NCBI GenBank assembly: GCA_017979445.1
Contig: CM030719.1
Location: 24,171,996 to 24,235,995 of the forward strand
Length of the DNA: 64,000 nucleotides
Source of the DNA: Akebia trifoliata
Taxonomy: Eukaryota; Streptophyta; Magnoliopsida; Ranunculales; Lardizabalaceae
Reading direction: 5' to 3'
Positions 23,382 to 36,008 of the stretch are shown piece by piece; positions within the stretch are counted from its first letter, which is position 1, and each line of letters starts with the position of its first letter. Under the pieces are notes generated by a model. The model was not told where the DNA came from and ran no database searches. It saw only the letters and a list, made by a program, of their open reading frames with translations. The translations under genes were made by a program, and so were the position numbers.

Positions 23382-23792
23382 GTTTGGCATAATTTCATTT
23401 TGACCCCCTAATGTTTTGATAATTGTGTTTACCTCTCCTTTCACTAACGGGGTTAAAATTCAGATGTTATTTTACTGTTTTACCTTCTTATTTTATATTA
23501 TTTTTATTAAAAAAATAAATTTTAAAACAAGAATAAATATGCCCCTGTCGAAGCATTTATTGAACCCATTTTTTCATAGGCATATTTTTATTTATGAAAA
23601 TGAATAATATTAAAAAAATGGTAAAATGATCTTTATACAAGGAAATGAAGAGTTAGCTTGACGACAATTTGATGGAAAGGGGGTAAGTGAACCCTTTAGA
23701 TAATCATAAAGAGGTAAGTGCAATTATCAGAACATTAAGAGGTTAAAATGAAATTATGCCAAACTATAGGGGATCAAAGTGTAATTTACCCT
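23382..23792. mobile_element. Non-autonomous element, GGGTAAATTACAC-type end
   Basis: The right end reads inversely as AGGGTAAATTACACTTTGA followed by CCCCTATAGTTTGGCATAATT. The left end carries the inverted TTTGGCATAATTTCATTTTG block but lacks the outermost bases. A fuller copy sits at 58524-58980. There is no coding sequence. Confidence 0.6.
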
Positions 23793-23799
23793 AAGAACG

Positions 23800-24545
23800 C
23801 ACTTGGGGTGGTGTTAGCAAAAGTTGGTATGGCAATAGAATCGTTTATTATTATTATTATGGGTGTTCGGAAGGGAGCACAAGCACCATATCATGCCTAA
23901 ATCCCAAAATACATACAATATCCCAAAGCCACACATACCATTATATCTCGCCTAAATCTCTAAGACCCACACATACTAGATGAGTTGGATAAATCCCTGT
24001 GGATAGTCAACGAGGGAACTTGAACTTAAGACCTCTCCTTTTTTGGAGGGAGACTCTGATCGCTATGCTTAGCAGTAGTTGATTATAATAATCGTAACAT
24101 TACTATAACAGATGAAATATTATTGATATCATGCCAACTTTGAACTTTGAATTTAAACAGGTCAAAACTTTTGATCTGGGATTTCGTCTAATTGTTATTG
24201 TAGCAACCGGATTCTCGAAATGGAACTCGATTGGTCATGTGATATGGAGTAGTCACCATTTATTAAGTTAATTGACTGTGAATGACCACCATTCAATGGG
24301 TTTTAGATTTGTATATTGTGCAATTTTGGGGTGTCTACAGTTATTATATATGTTTTTGAGTAACTAACGAGATTTATAAGAATAGAATAATACAACAAAA
24401 CTATGAATCTTATTTTTTGAATTTTGAACTTGCTTTAGTAATTTTTGGGGATAGTTCCTACCTTTTTAGGTTTCACAAAGAATTGTTCATTTAAATGCAA
24501 GAATCAACATTACAATATTAAAAGCAATTAATTGTATTATTATAA
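23800..24545. other. Gene-free stretch with MITE and SINE fragments
   Basis: A half MITE (GTTGGTATGGCAATAGAA) lies at 23808-23845. At 23975-24085 the minus strand has a tRNA-like B-box region (AAGTTCAAGTTCCC) similar to one at 42600-42705. Nothing coding is seen. Confidence 0.45.
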
Positions 24546-24647
24546 AGTTGTTATTGAAACCCCAATTTTTATTTATTACACTCCAATTAAAAATGAACGA
24601 AATAAGTGAATGGTTAAGAATAAGTAAAAGTCAAGGTTCTAATAGAA

Positions 24648-24649
<2 letters not shown>

Positions 24650-24689
<40 letters not shown>
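24650..24689. repeat. (CT)n microsatellite
   Basis: About 20 uninterrupted CT dinucleotides. Confidence 0.95.
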
Positions 24690-24691
<2 letters not shown>

Positions 24692-24734
24692 CAGATTTCT
24701 GTTGTTTGGGCTTAGGATTTTATATGAAGCCTAA

Positions 24735-24987
24735 TATTTTTTTTATTTTTTTGATGAAGAGGGTGTCGAGACTTATGTTTAACTAGGGGGACCGGATGAG
24801 CTAGGGACAAAACTACGACACATGGGGGAGGGCATGTGCAACACCTACAAATCACACACACCAGGTAAGTGGGGGAGTGCCCTCGCGGGCAGTCGTAAGA
24901 AAATATTATACTGGGTATCGAACACACAACCTACGGACTCTCACCGTTTATTGGACTCGAAATTGCCATTGAGCCACCCCCTCGGGG
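24735..24987 (-). mobile_element. tRNA-derived SINE
   Basis: On the minus strand an A-box-like TGGCTCAATGGC (24976-24965) and a near-consensus B-box GTTCGATACCC (24923-24913) are followed by a unique body and an A-rich 3' tail (24755-24735). Flanks TATGAAGCCTAA and TTATGAGCCAAT could be a decayed target duplication. A 61-codon ORF on the other strand is incidental. Confidence 0.7.
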
Positions 24988-25004
24988 TTTATGAGCCAAT
25001 TTAA

Positions 25005-25190
25005 TTGTAAACAACCACTTGAATTGTTTGAACAAGTGTTAGAATGTTTTGTGATGTTGAGATTTTAACTTGAGCCAAACTTTGTAATGTTTCGAGAGTG
25101 TGTTTTGATCTTTAATTTGAATGTGACAAATAATTTAAGAAATTGGGGCGTGATAAATAAAAGTTGGGGTGCCAATAGAAGCCCATCTAT
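25005..25190 (-). mobile_element. MITE-like element, GGTGCCAATAGAAG end
   Basis: It shares a body with sequences at 42155-42385 and 50745-50960 (words such as ATTTGAGCCAAA, AATGTTTTGTGATGTT, TGTGATAAATAATTTAAGAAA). The copies occur in both orientations, showing a dispersed family. No coding capacity. Confidence 0.55.
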
Positions 25191-25194
25191 TATT

Positions 25195-26900
25195 ATCCTT
25201 ACTACAATATTGTAATGATCACTTCTATAAATTTTATATTATTTTCCTATCACTATTTTCCAATCAATCATTTGAATATTGATTATTTCTTTAAAAAATA
25301 TTTAGACTTTTTCATGATTTCCTTTCTTTATATAATTATTTTTGGGGCTTCAATGGCAAGGACTACTATGTTTCTGATGATTATAGCAAGTTCTTATTAG
25401 AAAGTTCCACGGAAACTCTGTTACAAATATTTGCAAAGATCGAGAACAACAAAGATAAGTTAAAGAAAAAATTACTTAACAGATCTTGGTGGAGGGATTT
25501 CTTTCTAAGTAGTCCCTGAGTTTTGGGTAGTTGCTTGATACTCCATTTAGTAAATTTTTTATTTCTTAATGATTTGTCAATCTTATCTCAAGTAATAATG
25601 TTTTTGAAATACTCAAACTACCCCTTTTTCATCTTCTTCCCATAGTTAAGTTTTCTATCGATGATTCCAATCATTTCTAACGATTTTTTTATCGTGTATG
25701 ATGAATGTAAATGATATACTTTTAATTTTGAACCTTTAGATTTTTTTTTTTTAATTTATCACAAAAAATTATGAAAAATTCAAATTTTTTTATACAATGT
25801 CAAGTTTACCACTTTTTATTTATTGTCAAGCTCACCACTTTTTATTGTCAAATTTGACATTTTTTTTATTATTAAGTTCGATAATTTTTTAAAAAAAATT
25901 GTCAAACTTGATAATAAAAATGTTGAACTTCACAATAAAAAGTGGTGAGCGCAACATTGGTAAAAACAAACTCATTTTCATTTTTTCGACTTAAATACAT
26001 GGAAAGATCGACTAGAAACTTCATAAAACAACTTGTGGAGATGATTTCAAACCAAAAGAAACCATCCTTCATTGCTTTTCATCAAAAAATGAAGTAAAAT
26101 AATTTAAAGAACTCTAACTTTTTACATATATCTTCAAAATACTTGAAAATGACTTTCTCTTCCTTTTCAACTCCTTTCTATCATAATGGAATCTCCGAAA
26201 CTCGATTGGAATACTAAAAATCCAAATTTTTTGAATGAAAATAGTGAGTTCAAATGGTTAGGACAGCTTCGACATTTCAATAACGGAAAATGTGGGGAAT
26301 GGGGTTGATTGATTGATTATAAATAGAAGTTTTATCAAATGGATTATTTAGAAAAGTCCTAAAACTTAGGGATTTATTAGAAATAAATTCCTATGTTAGG
26401 GTCCTCTAAATAATTTTTCTTAAGTTAAAGCAAATGTCCTGAAACAAAAATGAATGATTTGTAGAAAAAAAAATTACTTAAAAAAGAAAAAAAGAACACT
26501 TTAATCCATACAAGTCAAAGAATCTTTAAATGCTTTAAAAACTCTTGATATGGTGGTCATAAATGTGTTTCCTTGAGATATGAGTGAAAAAGCATCTACG
26601 GCTATGTGTGCACCTCCTCTATAATATAGTGTGAAACACAGTGAAAAACAAAGTCCCGTAACACAACTCTTTAAAAAAATGCAATTAGAGACAAAGATCA
26701 CCCCATAAGTGCCATAAGTGTTCATTAGCAAACTACACACAAAAACAATTAAACACCATTCCATAAAAGGTGGTCTAATCCCGATTCCATCACACAGTTG
26801 GACACTTTAATAACTCACTTGTCTTCTTCTAATCTTAATTAGGGAACGTTACAAATTATTGGGTCCCACTCCCACCGACCCATTAGGTAGCCACCGACAC
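25195..26900. other. Gene-free stretch
   Basis: The 25790-25955 stretch holds short inverted words (AGTGGTGAGC, TTGTCAAGCTCACCACTTTT) that can fold. An 87-codon minus ORF at 26501-26764 shows no domain I can name. No splice-supported gene. Confidence 0.5.
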
Positions 26901-26904
26901 TTCC

Positions 26905-27294
26905 CTTCCTAACTTAGTAAAATTTTAAGCCTTAATAAGTGTCGTTTTGTTCAAATGGATTATCACATTGGCCAAAATCCAACACCACAGCCCTCTAGAT
27001 TTAATGGGAAAAAAATTAGATTCACGATAAAAAAATTTCTCTTGAAATTGATCCAAGATTTTGAAAATGGACGGCTATCGAACTTTCACATAACTCTCAA
27101 ATTTAAAATTAAGATACAATGGTGAAAAATAACTTCTTTGAAATTATTTTTTTCAAAGCTCATAGAATATTTTTCCTTTACAACACCAAGCATCGGATCA
27201 TGTTTTTGGTTGCTACAAGCTCAACTCGAGCCCGAGCCGGAGCCCAAGCCCAAGGACCCTTAGTAAGGGTGAAATCCTTACTAACTTAGTAAGG
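26905..27294. mobile_element. About 390-bp MITE-like element with CTTACTAACTTAGTAAG ends
   Basis: The left end (CCTAACTTAGTAAAATTTT) and the inverted right end (CCTTACTAAGTTAGTAAGG) are imperfect terminal repeats built on a short palindrome. A second copy lies in the same orientation at 30567-30915; both share AGCCTTAATAAGTG near the left and AGCATCGGATCATGTTTTTG near the right. Confidence 0.6.
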
Positions 27295-28180
27295 CTAGTC
27301 GGACTCTTAGTTTTCTGTTTTGTAGTTGTTTGATGCTAACGTGCGCGCAATGGTTGAAAGGACCAAAGCGTTGATAGTCCGCACCGCCAAAGAATCTCAT
27401 CTCATCTTGTCTACTCTCTTTTCCCAGACAATCAGGATTCTTTTACTTTTCCCTCCTTTTTCGGCAAAGTATTGTATTTTTGATTTATTACTCTAAAACT
27501 TTGTTGAATTCCTAATACACCTTTATACTTTTTAAATTAAAGATACCCCTTCAACGTTAGTCAAAGTTGTTTACCACTTCGACAATTAAATGAGAAAGCT
27601 GCTATTGCCACACCAACTTTTACTAACGCCACCCCACAATAGTTAGCAAGAAACTTTCTAAAATTACAAAAATATTCATTTTATTATTTTATTTACAAAA
27701 GCACTTTAATTAATGTTTTAAATTAAAGAAAACATGTAATATCTTAAATGATAAAAATATGATATAAAATAGATGATTTATTTAGAAATTTTAAAGTAAT
27801 CTTTTAAAGTAATTATAAAAAAAAAATTAAATTAAATAATGTATCAAAACTTAATTTTTGTAATGCATGTGCATTTGAACATGCCACCTACTAGTACAAA
27901 ATAATAACATACAAAAAAACCCATGTGTGGGATCAATTGTTTCAATAGCAAATATAGATCCACTAGAAATTCAAAGGTGTCAAATAATGACACATGTCTC
28001 CCTCCATATATCAAGATAGGAAGTTGGAAATTTTTATCACAACTTCGAGTATGATACGAAGCGTTGAGCCCGAAGTGTTTTTTAGAGTCAAACTCGATAA
28101 TTAAGTAGAAGCACCAACCATTAACTAACTTAATAAATAGTGATGAAACCATATACCACTCTTGACAATTACCAAGATAA
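27295..28180. other. Gene-free stretch
   Basis: A half MITE (GCTATTGCCACACCAACTTT) occurs at 27598-27650. A 102-codon minus ORF at 27844-28152 has no recognisable domain. Otherwise AT-rich. Confidence 0.5.
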
Positions 28181-28183
28181 TAT

Positions 28184-29754
28184 TGTTGGAATTTAGAGGG
28201 TTGAATTTGAAAATAAAGTTTATAGATTAATTAAATTCGTATTTGATTTAAAACAAATTTCAAAACAATGACATAAAAATTTGATAATATAATGATATCA
28301 AATGGATTTAGAATCAACGAAACTGATTAGTGTATTTATTATAAAATTATAGTTGATTCTTATGTGGTAATTTGTCTATACGTAGATGACATGTTTATTT
28401 TTTGATTTGATATAAATGTTGTGAATTAAATTAAGAAATTATTGTCTAGAAATTTTAACATGAAAGACTTAGGTCTTGCTAATGTAATTTTTTATAATAA
28501 AAATTTCTAAAAATGTTAATGAATTTAGTTTATCTCAATCTTATTATATTAAAAATGTTTTGAAACATTTTAATTAGTTTAATTGTATTTCGATAAAAAC
28601 ACCTTTTGATCTAAATTGTAAATTGATAAAAAGTGTTGGTAAAGGTGTTTCTCAATTAGATTATTCTTAAGTTATTGGTTGTTTAATATATATTATGAAT
28701 TGTACATGGTCAGATATTGCGTATTCAATAAATATATTAAGTACATACATTAGCAACCTAGAACATGATCACTAGGAAATTTTAATGAGATACTTAAGGT
28801 ATATCATGAGTTATATGTTGCATTATAATAAATATCTTGTCGTATTGGAAGAATACAACGATGTTAATTGGATATCAAACTTGAAAAAATCGAAATTCAT
28901 TAGTGACTATGTTTTCACACTTGGAAATGTATCAATCTCATGAAAATCCATCAAAGCAAACATGCATAACTCGTTCTATCATGAAATTTGAGCTTATTAC
29001 ATTGGACAAAACTGATAAAAAAAACTGAGTGGCTTAGAAATTTTCTTATTAACATTCTTATTTTGCTTAAGCCAATATCTGTTATATATATTCACTGTGA
29101 CAAATAAATTGTCATTGCAAGGGCAAAAAATAATGTATATAGTGGCATATTAGGGCATATTTAAATGAAGATATAACTTCGTAAAACAACTACTCTTTAA
29201 TATGATTATTGCCATTAACTTTGTAAAGTTTAAGAAAAATTTGACGGATCTTCTAACACAAAGCTTGTTAATTAAAAATTATTTCAATAGAAACCCAACC
29301 TAATTGATTGAAAATTCTAAGATCTAAGTTCAATGAAAAAGCTAGCAGGATGTGATTTAAAAGAAAGCATTAATGGAATATATTGTTCTCAATCCGTTCT
29401 TATGAAATGTTTAGTATTGCTTGTAAAGAAGAAAGATTGAAGTATAATTTCTTAATATTGTCTATACGTATAAAAGTGAAGTATAATAGAGTACTTTTCA
29501 TAGGCACACCTAAATTAGTGTAGAATTGGGTTGATTCTATGAGAGTTTGGGCTAAGTTCTTTAAAACACTCATTGATAGAACTTAATAGTTGATTGAGTA
29601 ACCTATGTATATAGTCTATTGTTTTGGTTTACACTAAAGATTGTCAGTTCAAGGCTTAAAGTTTACTGACAGACTAGTAAATCTGATAGATTTATATTAG
29701 GTCAGGTTCAAGTCCAAAAGACAATTATACTAAAACATGGTTGTTCAAAAAATG

Positions 29755-29795
<41 letters not shown>

Positions 29796-30350
29796 GTGTT
29801 TTCTGCATTCATGTAAGGGGTTGTTGGAATTTAGAGGGTTAAATTTGAAAATCCTTAATATTCAATGTGTTTAAACCATAGGGTAAATCAATCCCAACTT
29901 TTTTGCTATATGCTTTAAGTTTTAGTTGTTAGTATTGATTTTGTCTTGTTTAAGTTTAGTCTCACATCAACTAGAAGAAAAGTTGATTTGCAATTTTAAA
30001 ATAATTGTACTTTTAATAATTTTAAAGTTGATAAAAGTAGTGGGCGGGCATATGAATGCACATAGGGGCGTAAGAGGAAAACTTGAGGTTCCAATCGGGA
30101 TTTGGATCCATTGATCCAAAAATCTTAATGCTTGTGCGCACATATGATGTGCGTGCAGGGGGGGGGGGTGCAAAATCATTTCCTTGAGATCGATTTAACA
30201 CAATTTTCTCTGATCTCGTACTTAAAAAATGGGTTATTGTATCTTGGAGAGCGAACGCCTATAGATTGTGGTATCATAACAAGGGCAAATTTTGTTTTAA
30301 GACAATACTTTGTGCATGTCTTAACTATTAATTTTAGGTAATATTTTTTT
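28184..30350 (+). mobile_element. Decayed Ty1/copia retrotransposon (RT-RNase H part)
   Basis: Broken frames from about 28292 to 29270 encode copia reverse transcriptase and RNase H landmarks in order: ICLYVDDM (the YVDD catalytic box, 28379-28393), RNFNMKDLG, LSQSYYIKNVLKHFN, a PFDLNC-like block, WSDIAYSINIL, MRYLRYIM, and a C-terminal IHCDK/ARAKN block. Many stops and frameshifts interrupt it. The sequence TGTTGGAATTTAGAGGGTT occurs at 28184 and again at 29822, the latter preceded by a purine run AAGGGG, consistent with LTR starts and a polypurine tract. Gag, protease and integrase are absent, so the 5' half has been deleted. Right limit uncertain. Confidence 0.75.
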
Positions 30351-30566
30351 GTTATATTTAATTTAAAAATCAAGAATTATTTCAAACTTCTTCTCTCTCT
30401 TTCCATAAGAATACCACCATTCATGCAACAACTGTAAATGGGGAGACTAAAGCCAAACTTAGGACTTTGGCCATTTGCTAAGAGAGTGTCTTTGTAGGTA
30501 TATATCCTTTTGCTTGAAGAACTTCGATCAAGGCAAGATTGATTGTATCGAAACATGAAACCTTTT

Positions 30567-30915
30567 CCTTACTAACATGGTAAGATTTTGAGCCTTAATA
30601 AGTGTTATTTTGCTCGAATGGATTATCATGTTAAAAATCCAACACCACAACCCGTTAAGTTTTATCGAAAAACTTAGATAAAAATAAAATTCAAACAACA
30701 ATTTCTTTTAATCTAGATCTAAGGTTTTGAAAATGAATAGCTCTCGAATTTCCACATAACTCCCAAACTAAAAAAATGAAATTCAACTGAATTTTTCTCT
30801 TTTATTTTATTTTAATTCATAGAATTACGTCCTCTACACCCCCCAAGCATCGGATCATGTTTTTGGGATCCCAAGAGGTGAGCCCAAGAACCCTTTGTAA
30901 GGGTAGGGGGACTCT
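30567..30915. mobile_element. Second copy of the CTTACTAAC-end MITE
   Basis: Direct-orientation relative of 26905-27294. The pair brackets the copia relic. Confidence 0.55.
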
Positions 30916-31118
30916 TTAAAATCGAGTAACTTAAAAAAAAAGAAATAAAAAAAAAGAAATAAAATTCTTCATTCATAAAAATGGTACTTGACTGGTTAAC
31001 TTAAAAGGAGGAAGAGGAGTCTTTCCAATTAAACAATTTTTTAAAGGAGATAACACTAAAGTACTCACAAAGAAAAGGAGGGAATATTAATTTGTATTAC
31101 TTGTAAAGAGCAAACAAG

Positions 31119-31125
31119 TATATAT
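31119..31125 (+). promoter_or_regulatory. Candidate TATA box of the ADF gene
   Basis: TATATAT lies about 70 nt upstream of the ATG at 31194 and is followed by a pyrimidine-rich leader. Position and context only. Confidence 0.4.
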
Positions 31126-31193
31126 TCTCAATTGTTCTTTCGGCTGCTCTGTGCCTCTCTGTTTGTCTTCAGTTTCTCTTTGATTTCGCAGCC

Positions 31194-34100
31194 ATGTCTT
31201 TCAGAATGGTGAGCATCACTCATCTCTGTTTCTGGTTTTTTTTATTATTTATTTCATGATCAGAGATCTTATTTTGCTTTGTTTTTTTTTTTTTTTTCTT
31301 TGGTAAGCTTTAATTTACTGAGAATTTTTTAGGATTTTGTTTGGTCTTTTAGATATAATAGATCTGTCTCTCCTTTTGATTCTGATTTATGGTTGGATTT
31401 GATGAATGGCATCGATCAAACACTCCATGCATTTAAGTGATTCCGACGAAAATAATTGGATGAATTTCATCTAATAACAGAGAATCAAACGAAAGAAAAG
31501 GATTTTTGTTTCTTTTGGATCGGATGCTATGATGTTAGGTAAAATTAGGGCAGATCATGATGGGGGTTATAGTTTTTGTGGTAATTTGGATTATGTTGGC
31601 TTTGATAAGCTTAATTTCCTGATTTATGGTTGAATTTGATGAATGAGATTCGATCAAAACACTACATGAGTTATTTGTTTGATTCTGGCTAAATCAATTT
31701 GATGAATTTCTTGTAGAATGAAATGGAAAAAAAAAAGTTTTTTTTTTGGATCTATTGGATGCTATGCTCTTAGGTAAATTAGCGCAGATTGTGATGGTTG
31801 ATATATTTTTTGTGGTAATTTGGATTATGTTGGCTTTCAATTTTTTTTTTTTTTTATTTATTTAAAATTTTTTTGATAGGAAAATAAATTTTATTATTGA
31901 AAACAGAGAGATACAGATAAAAACAACATCAGAGGTCGAGATAAGCTGCCAAGTCAATAATACAAGAAATGAAATAAACAGACACAAACTATTAAGTTAT
32001 CCTTGAAACCCTACTTTAAAACCTGATTATTAAAGAATAACCCGTCATGCACGTTGAACATCAAAGAACACTGGAAAAGGAGAGGTTTGATTCTGAGAAT
32101 GATTATGTGGATTCATTCCCCTTTAACATAAGAAATACTATGATTCCCTTCCAAATTACACTTTTATATATTTTTTTAATGTAACTAAAAATAAAAAAGA
32201 CCACCAAATATTGATGGCATCAGGACAATGGAGAATTATCAATGACAAACATCATTTTTTTTATAAGTATAAATTCATTAATAAAATAAGAGTAAAATGA
32301 TCGGTCGAGGTGACCAACCAAAACAAATGATCAACAATCACATAATGTATCCTAGCAATAAACAAACTCCTTGAAAAATACCCCTTTAAAGTCGGGATAA
32401 AGTTTACACCAAAAGAATAATAACCCTAAAACATCCAACACAATATATCTAGAAGAAGACTCCACCAGTTTGAATATCCTCTTGTTCCTCTCCAACCAAA
32501 GCCCCCATGACATTGCAAATGGAAGGAAATTGCAAAGGATTTTCTTTCTCCCCGAAAACAATGAAGAATCCCAACCTGCAAACATAGACAAAACCGATTT
32601 TAGGATGACCCAATACACTTTAAACAATTGAAGAAAATGTGACCAAATGAGATAAGAATATTCACAATGAATTAAGATATGGTCAATTGAATCTCCATTC
32701 ACATAACACAGGAAATAACAATTTGGGGTCACAAATCCTCCCTTGGTAAGGAAGTCTATAGTCGGAAAGTCTATCGTGAGAGGCAGCCCAAGCAAAAAAA
32801 TGGACTTTTGAGGGTGCTTTTGAACCCCAAATGAACTTAAAAGGGAATTGCAAGGTGGAGTCTATAGGATTATTGATACCTCAAGCGAAGGAGCTCACAG
32901 TAAAGGTAGAACCTTTAGTGTGGATCCATTCCCTAGCGTCGTCTTCCGAGTTCACCCAATTAACTTGATCAATTTGATCAATTAGATCTTGAAGGTCTTG
33001 CATCTCCTAGTCATTGAAACCCCTCCTAAAACCCAAGCCCAATGCGGTTTTGTTTCCTTCAAGGTTAAGAAAGTAGCACAGCTATTTCCTTTTTTCAATG
33101 AAAGGTTGTAGAGGCACGGGAAACGATAACAAAGGGTTGAGTCTTTGCACCACCAATCCTCCTAGAATCTGACCCTCCCACCGTTTTCAACTCTGAATCG
33201 CACCCACTTCTTGAAGTCCGACATTACTTTCATAATGCCTTTTCACACACTACACCCATATGGCAATTTGACCTCCCCTTTCCCAACCATTCCAACTTTC
33301 CCCATACTTGGCCCCAATCGTCTTTCTCCATAGGCTATTAGTTTTGACCCCGAATCTCCACAACCATTTACCTTGCAAAGCTCTATTGGAAATCCTAAAA
33401 CCCCTGATACCTAAACCCCCATACCTCTTATTTACAAGCTTTTTCTTGTTGTTCCTTTTCATATTTTATGTTCCTTTTCATTCTTCACAAAATATCTTGA
33501 TTGTTTGCTGCATTTTCTATCAAATTTCTATAAAATGTGAAGGATTCTTGGATTTACTGTCTTTTGTTGAAGTTTTTCATTCAACTGTGACGAGATAATG
33601 TAAGATATGATTTATTTATCTATTTTTAAAATCTTGCAATCTTTCAGTGGATCTATTAGATATATATATATATATATATATATATTTTATCCTGTATTTT
33701 CTTTCTAAGTTAATACACAAATTTGGTAGAGTTCGTCTTTCTAACACAAAAAAATTGTTATTTCTAGTTATATGTAATGTAAAGTTTCTGAATCCAAATC
33801 AGAAAACGTTCAAACCTTTTTGTTCTCAATTGAAGAATATATATATTTTTTGATTACCAATTGAAGAATTTTCCTGTTGTTTTTTTTTTTTTAAATTTCA
33901 TTTCGGTCGATAAGGAATCATTTGGAGTTTTTTTTTTTTATTTGAGCTTTTTTATTTAGTCTCGATTAGTGATGTAATCATGCCTTAATTTTTGGTTTGC
34001 AGTCGCATGCTTCTTCTGGAATGGGAGTAGCTGATCAAAGCAAGAACACATTTCTGGAACTGAAGAGAAAGAAGGTGCATCGCTATGTAGTGTTTAAGAT

Positions 34101-36008
34101 TGATGAAAAGAAAAATGAGGTTGTAGTTGAGAAGACTGGAGGTCCAGCGGAGAACTATGATGATTTCACAGCGTCTTTGCCAGAGAATGATTGCCGATAT
34201 GCAGTCTATGATTTTGATTTTGTGACCTCCGAAAATTGTCAAAAGAGCAAGATATTTTTCATTGCATGGTTCGTTTCCTCTTTAATTCACTCTTGTTAGT
34301 TTTTCATAGTAACATGTATTTAGTTTTTGAATTGAATCACAAAAAACTTTGGAATCTCATTAAATAAGTTGGCTTTTTTTGATATGTGATTACTATGGTT
34401 AAAAGCTTAAAATAATAGTAATCAAAACCGATAAAAAGAAACTCAAAATAATAGGATCTATATACCATTATTAAGTTGAGCATTTCATCCTTCTTGGAAC
34501 TACCCATACTTGCTCTTAGCTAATGCATTTGTGGAAATAACTTTCCCAACACACTTGAGCACTCGCCAGAATGCAAGTTTTCCTTCAACTATTGATATTT
34601 TATATTATAACAATAAGCATGCCTTTCATTTATAAATTGATATAATTGGCAGTTTGAACAAGCATTTTATAGCCTCTAATTGTACTTTTTTTTTCTTGAA
34701 CAATTCTTGATTTAATATAGAAGCTAGAATTGGTGTTTGATGGCCAATAATTTATTATCAATACATTCATCTTTACTGATAAAAAAAAAAAAAAATTGCT
34801 CTTGTTTTTCCTACATGAGCCAGAATCAAAAGGTACTCTTGATTAAAATTGGCTTTGCTTTTACCTAGCAAATACCATAACAAGGAGGAAATTCTTCTTC
34901 TTTAGTTTTTGTTGGTGTGTGTGGAAGTTTATTCCCTTTAGAACTATATAAGTTTTTCATCTAAAACCCGGATGTTAGAACAAGGGCAGATTTACAGTGG
35001 GGGCAATGTGGCACCTGCCCCCTAAAGAATTTTTAAAAATTATTGATTTATATGCTTACTGCAACTGATAACAGCTGCAGAAAAAGATTGTAAGGGTCTA
35101 AGTTATCCCCTCGTAGAAAAAATCATAGCTCCACCCATGTTAGAATCATAATGCATTCTGTATCTGTCTGGCATTGGAACCAGTGAATAGTGCGAGTTGC
35201 ATGACTGAACAATTTTATTTGGAAATATTTGTATTGAAGTTAGGTTATGGGGATGATATTTGCTTCACTGTTTTCTTATTTTCTATTTTTTTCCCCCTTA
35301 TAAGATGTGCAAGGATTTTAGATACCTGCTCAAATAATATTTAAGAACAGTTTAGGCATTTTAACCTGCCCATCCTAGAAATGAACTCATAGTAGCTCCA
35401 ATAGATGATAAACTAAGATAGAAAGTTGATTGAGATAATATGGCATGTTCAACAAAGGCCAATTAAAGCCCTTGTTAGAAGAAATGTTCAAGTTGAAGCT
35501 TCAAAAAGAGTGAGAAGAAGACCCAAAAGAACATGGATGAAGATAACGAAAGTAAATACAAACACACTTTCACACAGAAGTTGTGGTTCTAGACAGAGTG
35601 GAATGAGGAACAAGATTCATCTCGTCAAACATAGATATTTTGGATAAGGCCTTGATGATGATGATTGTGATGTAGCAAATTGCCAACCAATCCATGGAAT
35701 GAATATGTTGTTAAAAGATAAATAGAAAATTTCCAAAACTTCTTTTCCTCACACTATTTCTTCTATCTGTGATGACCGTAGCTAATGAAAACCATTTTGT
35801 TTGACCATCTTGTTTTTATCTGTGCCGATTGATATTTATGGAATGCATGTTGTTCAGGTCTCCTGCAATATCTCGCATTCGAGCCAAGATGCTTTATGCG
35901 ACTTCCAAGGAGAGGTTCCGACGGGAGCTTGATGGCATCCATTACGAGATTCAAGCCACTGACCCTACAGAGATGGATCTTGAAGTAATTAAAGAACGTG
36001 CCCACTGA
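31194..36008 (+). CDS. ADF6: Actin-depolymerizing factor, ADF6-like
   Basis: A 143-aa ADF/cofilin, the cytosolic protein that binds G- and F-actin and severs or depolymerises filaments. Three exons join in frame: 31194-31208, 34003-34268, 35858-36008. The short first exon (MSFRM) before a 2.8-kb intron is typical of plant ADF genes. The body holds [41 protein letters not shown], the family block [23 protein letters not shown], the actin-binding helix [18 protein letters not shown] and [18 protein letters not shown]. The N-terminal MSFR and the GMGVAD context favour the ADF6 subclass over the others. The Ser residues before GMG are the usual phosphorylation region. The introns carry LINE and DNA-transposon insertions but the reading frame is intact. 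Confidence 0.95.
31382..31839 (+). repeat. Diverged tandem duplication in ADF intron 1
   Basis: Units 31382-31618 and 31619-31839 both start CTGATTTATGGTTG and end near GGATTATGTTGGCTTT. Small indels separate them. The second unit is interrupted by the poly(T) side of the LINE insertion at 31841. Confidence 0.85.
31841..33470 (-). mobile_element. 5'-truncated L1-type LINE in ADF intron 1, antisense
   Basis: On the minus strand, broken frames encode the end of the reverse transcriptase region ([20 protein letters not shown] then WLWRFG, 33430-33330) and then a zinc-binding RT-associated domain (zf-RVT) with [20 protein letters not shown] at about 32740-32670. The poly(A) tail appears as poly(T) at 31841-31870. 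Endonuclease and the RT core are missing, so the copy is 5'-truncated. Orientation is opposite to the ADF gene. Confidence 0.8.
34981..35139. mobile_element. Short DNA element with CAAGGGCAG/CATGGGTGG ends in ADF intron 2
   Basis: The termini CAAGGGCAGATTTA and the inverted CATGGGTGGAGCTATG pair imperfectly. A perfect 6-bp TTAGAA flanks the element (34975-34980 and 35140-35145). It is a degraded relative of the element at 63729-63977 and encodes nothing. Confidence 0.7.
35415..35672 (+). mobile_element. RTE-type LINE 3' fragment in ADF intron 2
   Basis: An open 74-codon stretch (35426-35647) includes [23 protein letters not shown] and [13 protein letters not shown], matching the C-terminal tail commonly seen after plant RTE-like reverse transcriptases. 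It ends in a (GAT)n tail, the usual 3' end of that group. A more decayed relative lies at 51320-51570. Confidence 0.7.

Noticed and set aside
24822..25004. Plus-strand ORF over the SINE
   Set aside because: Runs antisense through the pol III boxes of a SINE; incidental.
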